A stretch of DNA of 7,823 bases from an uncultured bacterium (GTDB lineage Bacteria > Spirochaetota > Brevinematia > DTOW01). Under the pieces are notes generated by a model. The model was not told the DNA's origin and ran no database searches. It saw only the letters and a program-made list of their open reading frames with translations. The stretch covers positions 1 through 7,823 of the forward strand of contig CALFVP010000008.1 in NCBI GenBank assembly GCA_937928175.1, read 5' to 3'. This document shows positions 4,985 through 7,823 of this stretch, one piece after another (positions within the stretch are counted from its first letter, which is position 1; each line of letters begins with the position of its first letter). Position numbers and translations under genes: made by a program.

Positions 4985-7444
4985 ATGGGTTTAAACGGTA
5001 ATAAAATCACTTTAAAACAACTTGAGACTCATTTATTTAAAGCTGCTGACATTTTAAGAGGCAAGATGGATGCTTCTGAGTACAAAGAATACATTTTTGG
5101 TATGCTTTTTCTTAAAAGGCTTTCTGATGTTTTTGAAGCTGAGAGGCAAGAGATTATTAATAGATATAAATTAGGTTATTCTGATGAAAAGATTCAAAAT
5201 ATAATTGAAAGTCCGGACCTTTACATAAAAGCTCCTTTTATACCCAAAGAAGCAAGGTGGGAGAATATCCTTAAATTAAAAGAAGATGTAGGTAACAATT
5301 TAAATAAAGCACTTGCTGCAATAGAAGAGTACAACCGAGAAGAGCTTGAAGGTGTTTTAAAACATATAGATTTTAACGCTGTAAAAGGTAAAACCAAGCT
5401 TAAAGATCAACAACTTATTGATTTAATTCATCATTTTAATAAGTATAGGCTTACTGATGAAGATTTTGAATTTCCTGATTTACTTGGTGCTGCTTACGAG
5501 TATCTTCTTAAGTATTTTGCAGATTCTGCAGGTAAAAAAGGAGGTGAATTTTATACCCCACCTTGTGTAAAAACGTTAATGGTTAGGCTTGTCAAACCTC
5601 GTGAAGGTATGTCTATTTACGATCCTACGGTCGGTTCTGGTGGTTTTCTTATTGAAGCAAAACGATACGTTGAAGAGCAAGGACAAGATTCAAAAAATTT
5701 ATCTTTATGTGGGCAAGAAAGTAATGGACTTACTTGGTCAATATGTAAAATGAATATGATCCTTCACAATATTCCTGATGCAATAATAGAAAACGAAGAT
5801 ACTTTAACAAATCCATCTATTCTTGATAGAAATGAAAATTACATAAAAAAGTTTGATATAGTTTTAGCAAATCCACCGTTTTCCCAAAATTACAGTCGAG
5901 CAAATATGAAATTCCCACAAAGGTTTAAGTATGGATTTACCCCAGAGAATGGAAAAAAAGCAGATTTAATGTTTTTACAGCACATGATAGCAAGTTTAAA
6001 TGATAACGGTATTTTAGCAACGGTAATGCCCCATGGTGTTTTATTTAGAGGTGGACAAGAGAAAGTAATAAGAGAAGGAATATTAAAAGATGATTTAATT
6101 GAAGCAATTATTGGATTACCACCTAAACTTTTTTACAATGTAGGTATACCCGCTTGTATTATTGTTATTAACAAGAATAAACCAGAACACTTGAAAAACA
6201 AAATTCTCTTTATCAACGCTGATAAAGAGTATGGAGAAGGAAGAAATCAAAACTACTTAAGACCAGAGGATATTGAAAAAATTTCAACTGTTTTTGAAAA
6301 AAAATTAGAAATTCCAAAGTATTCAAGGCTTGTTTCTATAAAAGAAATAGAAGAAAACGATTTTAATTTAAATATTCGTAGGTACGTAGATAATTCTCCA
6401 GAACCCGAGATTGAAGATATCCGTGCTCATATTTTTGGTGGTGTACCAAAAAGAGAAATAGAACTTTACAGTAATAATTTTTCAAAGTTTGGTATTTCTC
6501 CTGAAATTTTATTAAAAGAAAACGGCATGTATTTCGAATTTAAAGAAGGTATAAAAGATAAAACTGAGATTAGAGAAATCATTGAGAACAATGAGAAATT
6601 TAAACAAAAAATATTGGAGTACGAGAAAAAATTAAATGAGTGGTGGGAAGATGTAAAACCGAAAATTTTAAATTTTCAAGGTAGTAACAATTTATGGTCT
6701 TTTAGAAGTGAATCTATTGAGCTTTTAAAGAGTAAGCTTTTACCTTTGGGGGTACTTGATGAGTTTAAAGTTGCTGGCTTGTTTGCTAATTGGTGGGAAG
6801 ATTTAAGGTATGATTTTAAAAGTATAGTTTCTACAGGTTGGAATAAAAACATTCTTGACGATGAGGTAATAAAACAAAAATTTTTAGGTGATTTTGTTGA
6901 ATCTATGGAGGAGCTTGAAGGTAAGATTGCAGAGATTGAAAGTGAACTAGATGAAATTTTTGAAGAGGTAGAGGATTGGGATGAAGAGGAAAGAGGGAAT
7001 AAAACACCTGGCAAAGTAAAGGAGTTTTTAAAAGAGATTATCCAAGATTTAAAGGCAAATCAAAGTGATTCAGCATTAAAGGAAATAGCAAAATATGAAG
7101 ATATTATTAAAAGAATTGATAGCAAAGAGAAGGAATTGAAAAAATTAAGAAATGAATTAACCAATAAAGAAAAGGAATTGGAGAGTAAAATTATTCAAAA
7201 AAAAGAAGCGTTAACGGATGAAGAAGTAAAAGAGTTAATACTTGAAAAGTTTTACCAAGTTATTGAGAAATATCTTAAAAAGTATCTTAATGAAGAAAAA
7301 AGAGAGGTTATAAAGATTTTTGAGAATCTTTGGGATAAATACAGTGTTTCATTGAACCAGCTTACAAAGGAAAGAGATGAAGAAATTGAAAAGTTAGATA
7401 AACTTTTGAGGAAGTTGGGGTATTACAATGGAAGAGATGAATAA
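4985..7444 (+). CDS. hsdM: Type I restriction-modification methyltransferase subunit, extended form
   Basis: 819 residues against about 500-550 for classical HsdM. With HsdS it forms the enzyme that transfers methyl groups from S-adenosylmethionine to adenine N6, protecting host DNA. An HsdM N-terminal helical domain covers about 8-150 (LETHLFKAADILRG, EYIFGMLFLKRLSD). The N6-methylase domain follows, about 165-440, with GGEFYTPP (186-193), SAM-binding motif I DPTVGSGGF (213-221) and catalytic motif IV NPPF (296-299). From about 470 a C-terminal extension carries VLDEFKVAGLFANWWEDLRYDF (590-611, a Trp-rich segment), an acidic stretch (642-670) and coiled-coil-like Lys/Glu heptads (about 700-745 and 790-810). 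The extension resembles that of a subgroup of long HsdM proteins, where I recall a similar 'YW.E..QDD' block; its role is not settled. The start is supported by AGGAGA 4 nt upstream. The 3' end overlaps hsdS by 17 bp, implying coupled translation. All catalytic motifs look intact. Confidence 0.93.
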   Translation: MGLNGNKITLKQLETHLFKAADILRGKMDASEYKEYIFGMLFLKRLSDVFEAERQEIINRYKLGYSDEKIQNIIESPDLYIKAPFIPKEARWENILKLKEDVGNNLNKALAAIEEYNREELEGVLKHIDFNAVKGKTKLKDQQLIDLIHHFNKYRLTDEDFEFPDLLGAAYEYLLKYFADSAGKKGGEFYTPPCVKTLMVRLVKPREGMSIYDPTVGSGGFLIEAKRYVEEQGQDSKNLSLCGQESNGLTWSICKMNMILHNIPDAIIENEDTLTNPSILDRNENYIKKFDIVLANPPFSQNYSRANMKFPQRFKYGFTPENGKKADLMFLQHMIASLNDNGILATVMPHGVLFRGGQEKVIREGILKDDLIEAIIGLPPKLFYNVGIPACIIVINKNKPEHLKNKILFINADKEYGEGRNQNYLRPEDIEKISTVFEKKLEIPKYSRLVSIKEIEENDFNLNIRRYVDNSPEPEIEDIRAHIFGGVPKREIELYSNNFSKFGISPEILLKENGMYFEFKEGIKDKTEIREIIENNEKFKQKILEYEKKLNEWWEDVKPKILNFQGSNNLWSFRSESIELLKSKLLPLGVLDEFKVAGLFANWWEDLRYDFKSIVSTGWNKNILDDEVIKQKFLGDFVESMEELEGKIAEIESELDEIFEEVEDWDEEERGNKTPGKVKEFLKEIIQDLKANQSDSALKEIAKYEDIIKRIDSKEKELKKLRNELTNKEKELESKIIQKKEALTDEEVKELILEKFYQVIEKYLKKYLNEEKREVIKIFENLWDKYSVSLNQLTKERDEEIEKLDKLLRKLGYYNGRDE

Positions 7445-7823
7445 ATTGCCGGAGGGGTGGAGGGTTGTGAAGTTGGGGGAGGTTATTAAGACTAACTTAT
7501 CTGGTGATTGGGGAGATAATAAAATTTCAGAAAGAAATATGTATCCAGTTATAACTACTTTGGCTATAGATTACAATGGGAATATAGATTTTTCAAAGTC
7601 TACAATTAGGCATATAAATAGAAGAAAGATAGATAAGATACGTTTACGTAAATTTGATATATTGCTGGAGAAATCTGGTGGTAGTGTAGATGTGCCGGCT
7701 GGAAAGGTTGCTCTGGTCAGAGAACCATTTGATGGTACTTGTTCGAACTTTATAGAGATATTAAGGATTAAAGAAGAATATAATGCTGTTTATTTGTTTT
7801 ATAAGATGCTTTATGATTTTACT
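7428..7823 (+). CDS. hsdS: Type I restriction-modification specificity subunit, 3' end cut off
   Basis: An open frame of 132 codons runs off the window; full HsdS proteins are usually about 400 residues, so this is most of the first target recognition domain. HsdS reads the two halves of the bipartite DNA site and holds two HsdM subunits. The N-terminal LPEGWRVVKLGEVIK (7-21) is the standard HsdS opening, and LLEKSGGSVDVPAGKVAL, ending near residue 101, is the conserved block in which these domains say that a specific subject sequence is recognised. ATG at 7428 overlaps hsdM by 17 bp and has a G-run (7417-7420) 7 nt upstream. ATG at 7437 is also possible and overlaps by 8 bp, but GGAAGAG directly abuts it, too close for a normal ribosome site. 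Both keep the LPEGW motif. Codons at 7448-7482 are unusually G-rich compared with hsdM. HsdR is not in view. Confidence 0.9.
   Translation, partial: MEEMNKLPEGWRVVKLGEVIKTNLSGDWGDNKISERNMYPVITTLAIDYNGNIDFSKSTIRHINRRKIDKIRLRKFDILLEKSGGSVDVPAGKVALVREPFDGTCSNFIEILRIKEEYNAVYLFYKMLYDFT

Noticed and set aside
6676..7014. Open frame of 112 codons antisense to hsdM
   Set aside because: Its Ser/Leu-rich product mirrors the Glu/Lys-rich HsdM tail; there is no ribosome site or domain.
7197..7204. A8 tract in hsdM as a phase-variation switch
   Set aside because: Another A8 tract in hsdM (6297-6304) and a T8 at 1107-1114 show that such runs are ordinary in this AT-rich DNA, and the frame is intact.
7467..7469. 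Alternative GTG start of hsdS after a GGAGGGG-like ribosome site
   Set aside because: It would remove the conserved LPEGW opening of HsdS; the G-run is explained by those codons.

Overview
This is a gene-dense, strongly AT-rich window (about 30% GC judged by eye) from a bacterium. It holds six protein genes in the strand order + - + - + +, with no RNA gene, CRISPR array or insertion sequence that I can see. The proteins are rich in Lys, Glu, Ile and Val and the Arg codons are mostly AGA/AGG, which would suit a low-GC, possibly thermophilic bacterium. The 149-aa secreted protein has a FlgT/LPP20-like pattern, which leans towards a diderm, perhaps of the spirochaete type. The taxonomic guess is weak.

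Layout. (1) Bases 1-757 are the 3' two thirds of ychF (ribosome-associated ATPase). (2) Bases 761-1210, minus strand, encode a small exported protein whose end lies 3 bp from the ychF stop. (3) Bases 1211-1315 are a divergent control region with a palindrome built on AACGTT, a minus-strand promoter overlapping it, and a plus-strand promoter so close to mtaB that the mRNA may be leaderless. (4) Bases 1316-2605 are mtaB, a radical-SAM tRNA methylthiotransferase. (5) Bases 2598-4886, minus strand, are ftsK/spoIIIE, a DNA translocase; its stop overlaps the mtaB stop. (6) Bases 4887-4984 are a second divergent control region. (7) Bases 4985-7444 are hsdM and 7428-7823 the start of hsdS, overlapping; this is the beginning of a type I restriction-modification operon that runs off the window.

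How it fits together. The left 4.9 kb is housekeeping (translation, tRNA modification, chromosome segregation) packed as convergent pairs without room for terminators. The right 2.9 kb is an accessory DNA-modification module. HsdM and HsdS would together form the N6-adenine methyltransferase; HsdR is not in view. hsdM has a strong Shine-Dalgarno sequence, whereas mtaB and ftsK have none. I did not find a clearly undescribed system. The points most worth a second look are the palindromic divergent promoter at 1231-1307, the near-leaderless mtaB, the roughly 300-residue C-terminal extension of HsdM, and an altered nucleotide-specificity motif in YchF.
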